64,000 nucleotides of DNA from Rhytidiadelphus loreus. Its lineage: Eukaryota > Streptophyta > Bryopsida > Hypnales > Hylocomiaceae. This document shows positions 22,576-33,272 of this stretch, in pieces (within the stretch, counting starts at the first letter, position 1; the number at the start of each line of letters is the position of its first letter). Position numbers and translations under genes: made by a program. The notes under the pieces are model-generated. The model was not told the origin of the DNA and made no database searches. It saw only the letters and a list, made by a program, of their open reading frames with translations. The stretch is taken from assembly GCA_947034895.1 (NCBI GenBank), contig OX344763.1, positions 65,987,093 through 66,051,092 on the forward strand. Reading direction: 5' to 3'.

Positions 22576-24470
22576 TTACTCAGAATACAACCCGGCCCCC
22601 CTAAATCTGTCGAAACCTAACTGTCCCTGAGTGCTAGTCTTGCCCTGGGGTGTCCGGAGAGACACCCAGGTGATAATTGAAGTCTTCCGGACTGGCGGAC
22701 TGGCGGAATCCGTCTCATCCGTGTAAACTAAAGTCCGGTCCGCTTTCTCCAAAGACTGCGGATCCTCCTCTACTTCAGCTTCTACTTCCTCCGAGAGCTC
22801 AATGGGGACCGGATCCGGCGTTGGCATTTGCACAGGCAGAGGCGATTCGATGTCATCAAACTGCTCCGGATGTGTACGCGCTGGATTCTGCACAAGCTCG
22901 ATCCGGGCGTCCAGACTACTTCGGACCGGCATCCCCAGATCCGGAAATACGGGACTTTGTCCTCCTGCGCTGACTATGTTCAACAGAGATCCAAACTGAC
23001 CTGTTCGTTTTGCGGGTGCGATGGGAGGTTGCGTGGATGGTGTAGCGATGACATCTAGGACTTCCGGAAATCCACCGAAGTCGAGGGGCTTGTTCAGATC
23101 CAGGTTCGCGATCATGGACCGGAACTCCTTCAGGGATGCCTCCATCCTGCCCAACATCTCCAATATTACCCGGACAATCTTTGTGTTGGTGAGGGCCGCG
23201 GACGTCTTCTGCATTTTGTCAGAAAGGGTCGCCTTGTGGTAGAGGTCGGCCGGACTCACCATCCACTTCTGGAAGGTCTAGAACGCCTCGTAGGCCTTTT
23301 GCGTTGCCTCCTAAGAGTGGTGCAACTTCCCTTCCGTCCAACTCAGCTTCCCCTTGAGCTCCTCCCGTTTTGTCTTGAGTTTCTGGATCTCCGTCCTCAT
23401 CTCGTTCCATTTTGACTCGGGCGGCAGCGCCTTCAGCATGTCCAGAAGGTTCTCCGGTTCACAGTGCATCACGTCCGCAGACTGGAGTATGATCTCCGCG
23501 AGCCTGTCGTGGTACATCTTTGCGGTCCGGATCCACTCTTCTCTGCACTCGAAGAAGCGTGGTCCTTCCCATTCCTTTGTATCTTGTGCGAGGAAGGGAC
23601 CCGGAAATTTACCTCTGGCTGCCGAATCTGTAGACTTCCGTCTTCGGCTTGCAGATGCCTCCTCTCGTTCCTCCTTCTCCCTCTGTGTCAACTTCTATTC
23701 CGGCTTCACCTTCTCTTCCTTCACTTCCGGCTTGATGTCCTCGTCCTCGTTCTCAGAGTCCTGCGTCTCCGGCTCCTAGTCATCCGTGTAGTTGCATTGT
23801 AGCATGATCAACCCGGTCTCGTAATCCATCGACTCGTCTTCCGTCAGCAATTCTTGGTGCTGGTACAGGTGGAGGAGATACGTGCTGAACGGGTTCGGCT
23901 TGTTCTTCGTCAGGTTTTTGGTGCACCGCTCCACTACATTCGCCATGATCCGACCCCAGTGAACGACCCGGTCCTAGAATGCCCCGAATATCGTGTTGGC
24001 CATCGTGACCGTAACCCGGGAACTCTTGTCCGGATACATGATCGGTAGGAGAAACCGGAGCAGTCACTTGTGTCACTGGTCCCGGCAATCCTTGATGGCG
24101 TAGCCTTCCTTCGGGTGCAGCGGATTCACAAACTTGTGTTGGTGATATGGTCCGTTCGGGCCATGAATCCGTTTCCGGATTTGGGGAATCCGTAAACCTC
24201 CGCCCACAACTCCTCCGTCCATTGGTCCGGATGCCCTCATACGGTCTGGTCGTACTGATTCGGTGCGCCCACCGCCAACTCCCGGAGGACCTGGTCACTC
24301 TGGACGGTCCAGGGTTTCTTCAGCAAACCTGTACATCCCAAGACCTTCAAATCGTCCTCTAACTAATGCAAATGCAATGGATCCGTCGGAATTACCGGAC
24401 TAATCTTCCGGGCTGGGATCGTATACCACCTACTAACCCTTGCCATCCGTTTCACCTCTCCTAACGCCAT
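22576..24470 (-). pseudogene. Plant transposon-associated gene, decayed
   Basis: Starts with two in-frame ATGs (24470, 24446): MALGEVKRMARVSRWYTIPAR. Other segments are KKPWTVQSDQVLRELAVGAPNQYDQ, FVNPLHPKEGYAIKDCRDQ, LLPIMYPDKSSRVTVTMANTIFGAF, HWGRIMANVVERC and KPNPFSTYLLHLYQHQELL. A helical C-terminal half follows. I recall this layout from multi-copy transposon-linked proteins of mosses and lycophytes but know no function. A frameshift lies near 24125, and there are several TAG/TGA codons (for example after LHLH, in DQTV*GH, and after NYTDD). CCGG/TCCGGA is unusually frequent in the gene. Confidence 0.55.
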
Positions 24471-24553
24471 AACCCTAACTCAACACACTTTCTCTCACTA
24501 TCAGCCAAATGCAAAGCAACTGAAAGAGGGCGAGAAATGAAGAGGAGCTGGGT

Positions 24554-24561
24554 TTATATAC
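24554..24561 (-). promoter_or_regulatory. TATA box of the 22.6-24.5 kb gene
   Basis: TATATAAA on the minus strand, followed by ACCC, 84 bp upstream of the first in-frame ATG (24470). Spacing is right for transcription to start near 24525 and leave a short leader. The leader contains TTAGGGTTA (telo-box-like) just before the ATG. Confidence 0.6.
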
Positions 24562-24841
24562 TATTCCTACGCCCAACATTCACAACAATGGGAACGTAGG
24601 CTACAGAACGCCGTAACGTATCCCTAGTCTACCACCGCAAGCTGCTGTATTTAATGACTGTGTTCCGGCTCCTGAATCCGTCCACCCGGATTGTCAAGTT
24701 CCGTCATGCTCCTGTACTGATTCCGAAATTAAGTCTAAAGTAGTTCTAAGGATTTATTTGTTTCCATTAGTCTATGTCTAAACTAATTTTTTTTCAAATT
24801 TCTATTATTTTAATTTCTTCTAGTCTATTAGAATTTGTCCT

Positions 24842-25535
24842 AAGCTATTATGGATTCCGACACTCCTGCCTCAACTTGGCCGAATTGGACAAGCGCGTCT
24901 CGAGGTCTAAATCATCTATGTCGTCGAGTTTGATCGGGCTATCCATAGAATTCTGAATGATCGACAGTTGTCATGCGGTCGCTGTAGCATGGGCCAACAT
25001 CACTTTTTCTTCAAGGGTGGCTTCAGGGAGTTCCAACTCAAGAGCGTCGACAGCGACCTGCACAAGCGTTAATGTCGTCACGCTCGCTTCCTCTCTCACA
25101 GCGGACACGGGACGAAGGGACTTCAAGTCTCTGACGATGGTCCGCGACTCCTGGATCCTCTCTGCCATTGTCTTCTCCGAGGGCCTAGCGGGGGTGTCAA
25201 TTAGATCAACCCTCACTTTCTCCAACTCCTTTTGCTGCTCATCAGATAGTCGGGACCTCATCAGGCCCAACTCCGTCTGCAAGTCCTCGATCTGCATCCT
25301 GGGTGGAGTGGTTGGCCTCTCCAATTCCGCAGCACCTCCGAACAATGGAGTACGGGGAGCAGGAATGCGAAACAAGTGAGCACGCACATCAGAGCGCCCG
25401 CCCTGAACCTGCTGGGATGGCGGAGGTCGACGCCAGGACTGCGGGGAGAATGAAGCAGGCAAGCGGGAACGGACCAGTCCAGAGCGGGCGCCGCCAGGTG
25501 CATGAGATTGACGAGGCAGTTGGGCATGAGATACA
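24842..25535 (-). pseudogene. Displaced upstream half of coiled-coil exon, element I
   Basis: Encodes TPPRMQIEDLQTELGLMRSRLSDEQQKELEKVRVDLIDTPARPSEKTM (given here only as the landmark PPRMQIEDLQTEL), LELPEATLEEKVMLAHA and DSPIKLDDIDDLDLETRLS. Element II has PPRMLIQDLQGDL and SNPIDLDEVDDEDLDNQL in the same order. Ends abruptly at the 2.6-kb insertion. Confidence 0.6.
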
Positions 25536-25537
25536 AG

Positions 25538-25729
25538 ATCAGACCACCCGCCCTGATCTATCCCAGGCAGAGATGATTGTTGTGGACTGGGATCAGTCCG
25601 CCCGCTCTGATCTGCTCCTACTCGAGAAGGAGAAGACGGAGGTGGAATGGGATCAGACCGCCCGCTCTGATTTGCTCCGACTTGAGATTGGACCTCAAGT
25701 GGTATCGGATCAGATCGCCCGCTCTGATC
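25538..25729. repeat. Four P3-related GATCAGA...TCTGATC repeats
   Basis: Copies at 25538-25559, 25591-25612, 25651-25672 and 25708-25729, spaced 53-60 bp. Outer arms GATCAGA/TCTGATC are kept (first copy has CCTGATC); the inner part is CCGCCCGC instead of the fully palindromic CCGCGCGG of P3. They lie inside the Pro-rich coding region of element I's gene. Confidence 0.75.
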
Positions 25730-25924
25730 TACTACAGAAGGAGTGGAGTGACATGGCGACGCCGGAGGAATTGGATCCTTCGGATCATCATGGTGAGAGT
25801 TCAGCTTCGGACGCCCGCTCCAACCAGGCTGCTTTGATTGCTCGCTCGCATTGTTGTTATCGTGATCCAGCGACGTCTCCCTTCTGTTTACTTGGCTGCC
25901 CTCCTTGTCTTGCCGATTCGCGGT

Positions 25925-26233
25925 CTACTCACTTTGTTCATCTCCTTCATGTTTGTCCATGTCGATGTCGGGGTGTTTGATGTCGACGTGCTTAGCGTCC
26001 ATGATGTTGAGGGCCTCGTCGGCTATCGCTTCCTCGATGGTTGGGTTGGGCTCCTCGTCCAACTCCGGCCGGGTGGCTTTCGCCGGTATCGGGGTGACAT
26101 ACTCGTAACGCAATGTCCAACCGGGGACCAGAATATTTGGCCACATTTCTGCACCTTTGCGATTATGCACGGATTGACGGAGGAGGGCCATTGGCGAGGC
26201 GATGATCAGAGTGACAGAGTTACGCGACAACAT
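25925..26233 (-). pseudogene. Exon after methyltransferase-like motif I, element I
   Basis: Starts after the acceptor tgctcgtag at 26233 with MLSRNSVTLIIASPMALLRQSV. Joined to the preceding exon this gives GTVMLVFAGAKPISACT|MLSRNSVTLI, the pattern expected around motif I and the next strand of a Rossmann-type methyltransferase. An acidic stretch follows (DMDKHEGDEQSE). Element II has the same exon at 37198. Confidence 0.5.
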
Positions 26234-26344
26234 CTACGAGCACACAAAGGATTTAATCATTTCTGATATTACAATTTCTAGAACCTTCTACATCATGATG
26301 TTCACTAGCAGAACTATGAGAACATAACATGGTCAGGCGCTCAC

Positions 26345-27332
26345 CGTGCACGCCGAAATTGGTTTTGCTCCAGCGAAGACGAGCATTACAGTCCCTTGAT
26401 CCCTGCAGAACTTGTCGATGAACCACAGGTACACCTCGTATTGGAGCTCATGCTTCGACAGGATCTTTGGATTGTCGTGACGATAGACCTCTCGATTCAT
26501 ATAGATGGTTCTGTCATTGGTTAGGTCCTCATCCTCATCAACAGATAGTGAGGGCACCTTGTCTCTTCTGTTCACTAGATTCGAATTGACCCACGTCCAC
26601 TGGGACTACTGCAGGTACATCACCGTGACCTTGTTCTTCTCCTTGTACGTAGGTTCCCCCGCCCTACATACGTAGTTGCACTCCCGCCGCACTGTTGTGA
26701 TCAAGAAACAATTCCTTCACAACTTTGTCCATGGCAACCACTCGCTTCGAAAAGAAGATCATCATCCACATGTGCACCGACAAGGACATGGCAGACTGCG
26801 AAACCTTCTCCACCTCCTCGAGGACTCTCATGTTGGTAGAATGATCTCCATGGTCTCCACACCCGGAAATTGGCGAAAATCGATGATGCCCACCTCGTAG
26901 TACTTCAGGTTCGTGGGTCCGTCTACAATGCGCTGGGGGATCCAGTTCTGCCTCTTGTAGACGTGTATAGCCTTGGGTCGAACTTGCTATCGGCTCGGAT
27001 CCAACAGCACATTGTGGCCCGCAAATACCTCCGTACATATTCACAACGCTCATAGTTGACCATGACACGGGCGAAGGCGGCAAGGAGCTCATCAGACGGG
27101 GCAACACTCTTCTTTCCTGACAGCACCTCTGACTTCAGGTACTCCGGATCGATGGTCTGGAGGTACCAGGTGTGAAAGTCGTTGATGCGCAACTATGTCT
27201 TGAAGTCCTGCCACGGTTGCAGTTCAATGTCTCCGGCTGCGTTGATCACGTCGTTTGCTGATAACATATTGCTCGCCTTCCCCCTGTCTACCAACTCCCT
27301 CACCAGCATGTTCTTGTACTTTCTATTTGTAT
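26345..27332 (-). pseudogene. Methyltransferase-like exon, element I (truncated)
   Basis: Ends at donor ACG|GTGAGC (26344). Conserved with element II: PSDELLAAFARVMVNYERC, VDGPTNLKYYEVGIIDFRQFP, VVAMDKVVKELFLDHNS, YRHDNPKILSKHELQYEVYLWFIDKF and DQGTVMLVFAGAKPISACT. Frame changes near 26940 and 26660 show decay. No DPPY/SPPY catalytic motif is visible. At 27332 it runs into the left terminus of element II, so the ParB-like part is lost or displaced. Confidence 0.45.
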
Positions 27333-27377
27333 GGGGAATTTCGTTAAAATGGCGGTATTCCATTAAAATGGCGGTTC
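27333..27377 (+). repeat. Left terminus of element II
   Basis: GGGGAATTTCGTTAAAATGG then CGGTATTCCATTAAAATGGC and GGTT, a near-perfect copy of the terminus at 15896. It directly abuts the truncated gene of element I. Confidence 0.75.
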
Positions 27378-27536
27378 AGAGTTGCCAAGTCTACATGAAA
27401 TCCGACCAAAAATGGTAGCCGGGGGATGAAATCCTGCAACAATGATGGGCTCCTGTGATAAAAACACCTTTTCCTCGATTCAATCAAAGTTCAAGAGGTC
27501 CATTTCAGGATGAAATCATATCCATTTAGTGCCTTC

Positions 27537-27770
27537 TTAGAGCAGGCTACCTGAAAGAAAGTTCCAAAACAACTCTAAGCGCCATTTGTTGTGCGAGGCG
27601 TGGATGACTCTTACAATTTGGGGTGGATCACAAAGACACATCACATTGCCACTTGGGTTTTGGGCAAAGTGGCCAAGAGGAAAACAATTCACGGATCTGG
27701 ATGCGTAGGTATGCACGGGATAAGAGGGGGCGGCGCAAATGAAATCGCGGCCTCGGTTTAAAGAAGACAT
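27537..27770 (-). CDS. Short conserved frame near left terminus, copy 2
   Basis: A 77-aa frame, MSSLNRGRDFICAAP...VMCLCDPPQI...WRLELFWNF, equivalent to 16536-16751. Differences are spread along the frame and include small in-frame length changes. No known domain. Confidence 0.3.
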   Translation of the reverse strand: MSSLNRGRDFICAAPSYPVHTYASRSVNCFPLGHFAQNPSGNVMCLCDPPQIVRVIHASHNKWRLELFWNFLSGSLL

Positions 27771-28359
27771 TCTTTATTGAATAGGGTAATTATAGTGGAT
27801 TTTGTATGGGGATCCAAACCCGTTTACATCATTTCTAGCCTTCTTCTACAGGAGAAGGTGCAGTCCATGTAGAAACTATTTACGCCAAACTTTTGGGGAC
27901 CATGTGCTACAGGACAAACGAAAAAATGGAGGAAGGTACAATCTGAACTATACCATTCTAAGTTCAGGCGTAGACACACTACTCGTTTTTCATTTGTCGA
28001 TGCAGAGGGCTGAATCTGCACTCGACATTCTCAAATTGCGCCTCCAAAACCGCATGCAACCATCTTTGAGTGAAGGGTCTTGAGCTTCATGAACAAAAGC
28101 AAGCGCTTATTGGCCAATCATGTCATTGGGAAGTCTTCACAGGGCAATCGGAGATTCCCAAACAAATGCTCGTCAATTGCGACATGGACCAGTTCCGGCG
28201 TTGCCTCTTTGCCGAATACATCATGGTTCAACCGGTCGACTGTGAGGGGTAAAAGCAAGAGCACGGACAACCCATCCACGTTCATAGGGGAAGTCAACTT
28301 CCTCTTCGAAAGATGTTGACACATGGTCACCGCTAAAACACAATAGGACCCACCTCGCG

Positions 28360-28925
28360 AACAGGGCGTCACCAGCATACAAGGAACTCATCAACGTAAG
28401 GAAGGATGACGTTGTTATACAAATTTTCCTCCAGTAGTTCGAGTGTACCTGGTGGGAGCGACCACCATCCACCGTCCGTGTCCTAGCATCCAGAGTTTTT
28501 GAGGGTGGGAACTAGAAACGGTCGACTTTTCTCGGGAAGTGCAGTGGTGTGATGAGGCTGTCGATCGGATTACCTATTCGCTGCTCATAACTGAAGCCGT
28601 TGAGTGGATGTGGGGTCATCCGCATCCAACCTTGCACAATGAGAGCCAAGTTGGATATGAAAGACCCATGTGCATCCACTCGGCGGCTTGAGTTATGAGC
28701 AGCGAATAGGTAATCCGATCGACACCCTCACCACACCGATCCACCGTCCCAAGAATAGTAGACCGCATCTGGCACATGCCCACAAAAAACCCGGATGCCG
28801 GGAGAAGGAAGGTGGATGGTGGTTGCTCCCACCAGGTACACTCAAACAGCTAGAGGAAAATCTGCATGACAACGTCGTCCTTCCTTGCGCCGATGAGCAC
28901 CTTGTATGCCGGTGACGCCCTACGA
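28360..28925. repeat. Long hairpin 3 (element II)
   Basis: Forward CTATTCGCTGCTCATAACTG (about 28572) faces GAGTTATGAGCAGCGAATAG (about 28689). Arms extend to GGGCGTCACC/GGTGACGCCC. Counterpart of hairpin 1. Confidence 0.75.
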
Positions 28926-29619
28926 AGAAGAGGGCCCTCGATTCCAATGTCTTGAATCAGCAGACTTCCCCTATGAATATTCATGTTCGGACAGAAGATG
29001 GGCTGCCAACGTCCCTACCTTTGCTCTACACAGTCAGCAAGTTCAACCATGAACGAGCCAACACGATAACAACACCAGAATGGATCTACACCGCACTTGA
29101 CGAGCATTTGTCCGCGTATCTCCGAATGCCCTACAAGGTCCTCACAAGCGATATGAATAGCAAAGAAACGCACGCTGGTGTTGGTGAAATGGTGGTCCGC
29201 TCACAGTCTACAATTTGCAAACTAGAGGGGCAGTAAGCAACTAAGGGACATGGTCCACATTAAGAATCTAGGTCGCCACATTCTCAAATTGCGCCTCCAA
29301 AATCGCATGCAGTCAACTTTGAATGAAGGGTCTTGAGCTTCATGAACAAAAGCAAGCGCCTATTTGCCAATCATGTCGTTGGGAAGCCTTTACAGGGCAT
29401 TCGGAGATTCCTAGACAAATGCTCGTCAATTGCAACATGGACTAGTTCCGGCGTCGCCTCTTTGCCGAATACATCATGGTTCAACCGGTCGATCGCGAGA
29501 GGTAAAAGCAAGAGCACTCACAACCCATCCACGTTCATAGGAGAAGTCAACTTCTTCTTCGAAAGATGTTGATGCATGGTCATCGCTGAAACATACCAAG
29601 ACCCACCTCGCGAACAAGG

Positions 29620-30172
29620 CGTCACTTGCATTCAAGAAGCTCCTGGGCGCAAGGAAGGACAGCACTGTGATGCGCATTCTCCCCAAGTTGTTCAAGTGTA
29701 CTTGGTAGCAGCGACGGCCATTCACCGTTTATGTCCTAGCATTCGGAGCTTCTGAGGGTGGGAACCAGAAACGGTCGACTTTTCCCGAGAAGTGGATTGG
29801 TGTGAAGAGAGTGCCCATTGGAGTACCTATTGGCTGCTCATAACTCAAGTCGTCAAGTGGATGTGCCGTCGTCCGAATACCACGGTGCATAGCGAGAGCC
29901 AAGTTGGTTTACAACGATCCACATGCACTCGACAGCTTGAAGTATGAGCAGTCAATAGATACTTCAATGGACACCCTCCCCACACCGATCCACCGCCCTG
30001 GGAATAGTAGACCGCATCTGGCACATGTCCACAGAAACCCCGGATGCCGGGAGAAGGACGGTGGATGGCTGTTGCTCCTACCAAGTACCTTAGAACAACA
30101 AGAAGAGAATGTGCATGACAACGTCGTCCTTCCTTGCACCGAGGAGCTCCTTGAATGCAGGTGACACCCTAT
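29620..30172. repeat. Long hairpin 4 (element II)
   Basis: Forward GCTGCTCATAACTCAAGTCG (about 29833) faces AGCTTGAAGTATGAGCAGTC (about 29935); arms close with GCGTCACTTGCATTCAAG/TTGAATGCAGGTGACACC. Counterpart of hairpin 2, preceded by a 28.08-28.36-like block at 29.33-29.6 kb. Confidence 0.75.
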
Positions 30173-30479
30173 GAAGAAGAGCGCCATCAATTCCAATGCC
30201 ATGAATCCCCTATGAATATTTATGTTCGGACAGAAGATGGGCTGCTAGCGTCCTTACTTTTGCTCTACACCGAGTCAGCAAGTTCAACCATAAATGAGCA
30301 AGCACGATAACAATGCCTGAATGGATCCACACCGCACTTGACGAGCATTTGTTCGCGTATCTCCGAGTGCCCTACAAGGTCCTCACAAGCGACATGAATA
30401 GCAAATAAACACCTGTTGGTGTTGGTGAAATGGTGGTCCGTTGAGAGTCTACAGTTTTGCCCAGTTGAGGGGGTGTAAG

Positions 30480-30800
30480 CAACGTGGGGACGTGGTCGAC
30501 ACCCGAAAACTAGATCGCCTTACTATTGGAGAGAGACCAAGTAGCCTGCACAAAAAGGCCAACGGTCAATTCCGGACTTGGACAGGCCGGACAAAGCACT
30601 CAAAGACCACGTAGGGTACTGATAAGCCCACCTTATGATATACAGAGTCCTCGACAACCTCTTTTGCAATCGCACCAAGGTAATATCTAGGCCTTCCTCC
30701 TTTGGGGCCATGCAACCGGAGCCAGAGCACTCTGAGTCCCACCTTCGTCTGCCTCTGATGAATGTCGGGGCTCCAAGAGAAGGGGTTGGTGGACAAGTAT
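30480..30800. repeat. Rearranged copy of the FCP1-like 3' region
   Basis: Joins blocks matching 19.10-19.19, 19.36-19.40 and 19.66-19.75 kb (for example GCCTTCCTCCTTTGGGGC and AGAAGGGGTT) with the parts between deleted. A fragment of an element I-like 3' region captured in the hairpin array of element II. Confidence 0.55.
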
Positions 30801-30804
30801 TGTG

Positions 30805-31070
30805 ACACCATTGCCGGGATAGGGACTATTGTGAACAGGGTGCCTATCAGCGCACCTGTTGGCTGCTCATAACAAGGACCCTCGAGTGGGAGTGGAACAT
30901 TCATATCCTACAATGCGCAATCATCAAACACATGCTGTTATGCATTTTTCGAGGAATGAGCAGAGTTGGATATCATTGCTCCACTCCCACTTGAGGGCTC
31001 GCATTGTGAGCAGCCCACAGGTGCGTTGATAGGCCCCCTGTCCACAATAGTCCCCATCCCGGCAATGGTA
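30805..31070. repeat. Long hairpin 5, B-type (element II)
   Basis: Arms CATTGCCGGGATAGGGACTA... and ...TAGTCCCCATCCCGGCAATG, with GGCTGCTCATAACAAG facing a degenerate GTGAGCAGCC. Same design as hairpins 1-4 with different arm sequence. Confidence 0.75.
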
Positions 31071-31285
31071 GAGTGGCTGTGGTCAAAGCCCACGGAGACA
31101 AAAGGATGTCGCGGAGGAGGACGATGCATGACGGTGGCTCTCATGGTGTACCTCGAATGATGGAGGGAGGGGTTCATGGTACCGCCTCCCATCGTTGCCC
31201 TTGCAATTCCCGTGAACGCAAGGCGCATCCAACCGAGCAATGCCTTCCAAGTTCTCCACGTGCGAGCTGATGATGCTGTCCACGG

Positions 31286-31305
31286 TTCAGACTATGGGGT
31301 CTGAA
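31286..31305. repeat. P3 palindrome (degenerate)
   Basis: TTCAGACTATGGGGTCTGAA; the same 40-bp context recurs at 32627. Confidence 0.7.
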
Positions 31306-31654
31306 CTGCAGGCGCCGACGCTCCAACCATCGTCGCTTCGTGATGATTCTCCAGCTTGATCAACACTAGCAAGAGTCTATTCGCCGATCACATCGTCGTG
31401 AGGTCCTCGCACGGCACTCCGAGGTTCGCGGTCAAATGCTCGTCCATTGCAGTGCAGACCCATGCTATCGTCATCCAATAGCCAGATGGATCATTACTGA
31501 ACCCGCTCTTGTGTTCACGGGAACTCACCCCGTAACAAAGTGCGCCTTGCGTTCACGGGACTTCCAGTGCGCAACGACGGGAGGCGTTGGCATGGACGCC
31601 CTCCTCGCATTGTTCAAGGGCACTGTTTTCGAGGGTTGGCACCGAAACCGGTCA

Positions 31655-31915
31655 ACCTTTGCCGGGATGGGGACTGCCGTGAAAAGGTGCCTATCAACGC
31701 ACCTGTTGTCTGCTCATAACAAGTGCCCTCAAGTGAGAGTCGAACACTCATATCCAACAATGCGCAATCATCAAACACATGCTTTTGTGCATTTTTCGAG
31801 GAATGAGCAGAGTTGGATATCATTGCTCCACTCTCACTTGAGGACTCTCATTGTGAGCAGCCAACAGGTGCGTTGATAGGCCCCGTCCATAGCGGTCCCC
31901 ATCCCGGCAATGGTA
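31655..31915. repeat. Long hairpin 6, B-type (element II)
   Basis: Direct repeat of hairpin 5: GCCGGGATGGGGACTGCCG facing GCGGTCCCCATCCCGGC, with CAACGCACCTGTTG / CAACAGGTGCGTTG near the centre. Confidence 0.75.
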
Positions 31916-32249
31916 GACTGGCTGCGGTCGAAGCCCACGGAGACGAAGGAAGTCGCGGAGGAGGACGACGCAGGCCGGTGGCTCTCATGGTGTACCTCCA
32001 ACGATGACGGAGGGAGGGGTTCATGGCAACGCCTCCCGTTGTTGCCCTTGGAAGTCCCGTGAATGCAAAGCGCATCCGCTCCACAGAAGAGACGAGTTCA
32101 ACAACGATCCATCCAGCACGGTGACATCGTCCGAATTGGTCAGCACTACAATGGACGAATATTTTCTGGACCTTCTCAGGGTGCCGTGCAACGACCACCC
32201 AAACGATATGATCGGCAAATAGATGCCTACTGGCGTTGGTGAAATGATG

Positions 32250-33270
32250 CGTTGACCTTTCTTCTACGTGCTATGACGAAGGGAACCACGCTCTATGGGA
32301 TCGGGGACTTGTGTTAAAGAAGTGCGGATATCTATATTAGTCTATCCAATGTGGAAATGAGTATATTGTTGACAAGAATGATGAACTGAAAATGTTTCTA
32401 AAATTCTGAAAATGTTTCTAAAATATCTCTGATGAGATACATCTGTAAATGTCATTTATGTTGTATGGGAAAGTCATCCATGGCTCATCATGAGTCCACG
32501 TTCAGCAATGTTAGTGTGGAGCTATTATTAAAAGCAATGAAGGGTAGACAGGACTTTGGACTTGAAACGTGACTGTACAACCTTCCGTCGTAACCTTTGC
32601 AGACGAGTTGAGGATGCTGCCCACGGTTCAGACCGTGCGGTCTGAACTGCAGGCGCTGACACTCCAACCTTTGTCGCGTCGGCCACTTGGAGACGTGATT
32701 GCTCGGAAGGATCCTACACAACGAAGACAATGGTCAAGACCGTACTTACGTGATTGCGTTTTTTTGGACGAGCTTCGAAAAGACAAAGTTTAGAGTGGGA
32801 AAAGAGGACCAACGGAGTATTCGATGGACAAACAATTTCACCCCATCCTAGACTATAGCCTTGTGTAGGGCGGGAAAAAATTGTTTCTCCATCAAACTCA
32901 TTCGTCGTCCCCTGCATACCTCAATTCAACCATCCAAGGGAGCGAACAACCCACCTTACCACATACGTACACCATCGCACCACGTGCTCGTCAGTAGTGA
33001 TGTCTTCTTATAGGGAAGTCGAGGTCACGTCCTCGCCCGCCTCGCCCGGCGCCTCGCAACTATCGGAGGAACCCACTCCTTCCGTCATTTGGGTCCGCCG
33101 TCACTTCATCCGTCGAGGGCCCCTTCGCGCACTGTCGACGGAGTACCTGCCGATAGCGCGAACGCGGCGCCGCCCTTGCACACCCATCCAATTCCGCTTG
33201 GTGCATCAACCCTTTTCTTTCTTTTGCACCACGTGTTTCGCTCTTTGATAGATGAAATGATCGTTCCCAT
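32250..33270. other. Spacer with one P3 site, no gene supported
   Basis: Between the last hairpin and the FCP1-like exon. It includes a good P3 copy, TTCAGACCGTGCGGTCTGAA (32627-32646), embedded in a repeat of the 31.28-kb context. No supportable coding frame. Confidence 0.5.
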
Positions 33271-33272
33271 CT

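Larger units (their letters stand above)
22196..24840 (-). mobile_element. 2.6-kb insertion splitting the coiled-coil exon of element I
   Basis: The reading frame left of 22200 (LLQYCAYDKEYDKTL...) and right of 24840 (...SNSAKLRQECRNP) are contiguous in element II (LALATTSRDEYNKMAK). The sequence between has its own gene and promoter and no counterpart in element II. Exact ends and target duplication were not resolved; edges are good to tens of bases. Confidence 0.6.
15896..27332 (-). mobile_element. Element I: large DNA element, interrupted twice
   Basis: Defined by the shared left terminus and co-linear similarity to element II: terminus, 71-aa frame, hairpin arrays, FCP1-like exon, linker exon, coiled-coil exon, acidic/repeat region, methyltransferase-like exons. 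Its right part stops at 27332, where the left terminus of element II begins, so the ParB-like 5' end of its gene is missing here. A separate 2.6-kb insertion splits its coiled-coil exon. No target duplication was identified. Confidence 0.6.
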
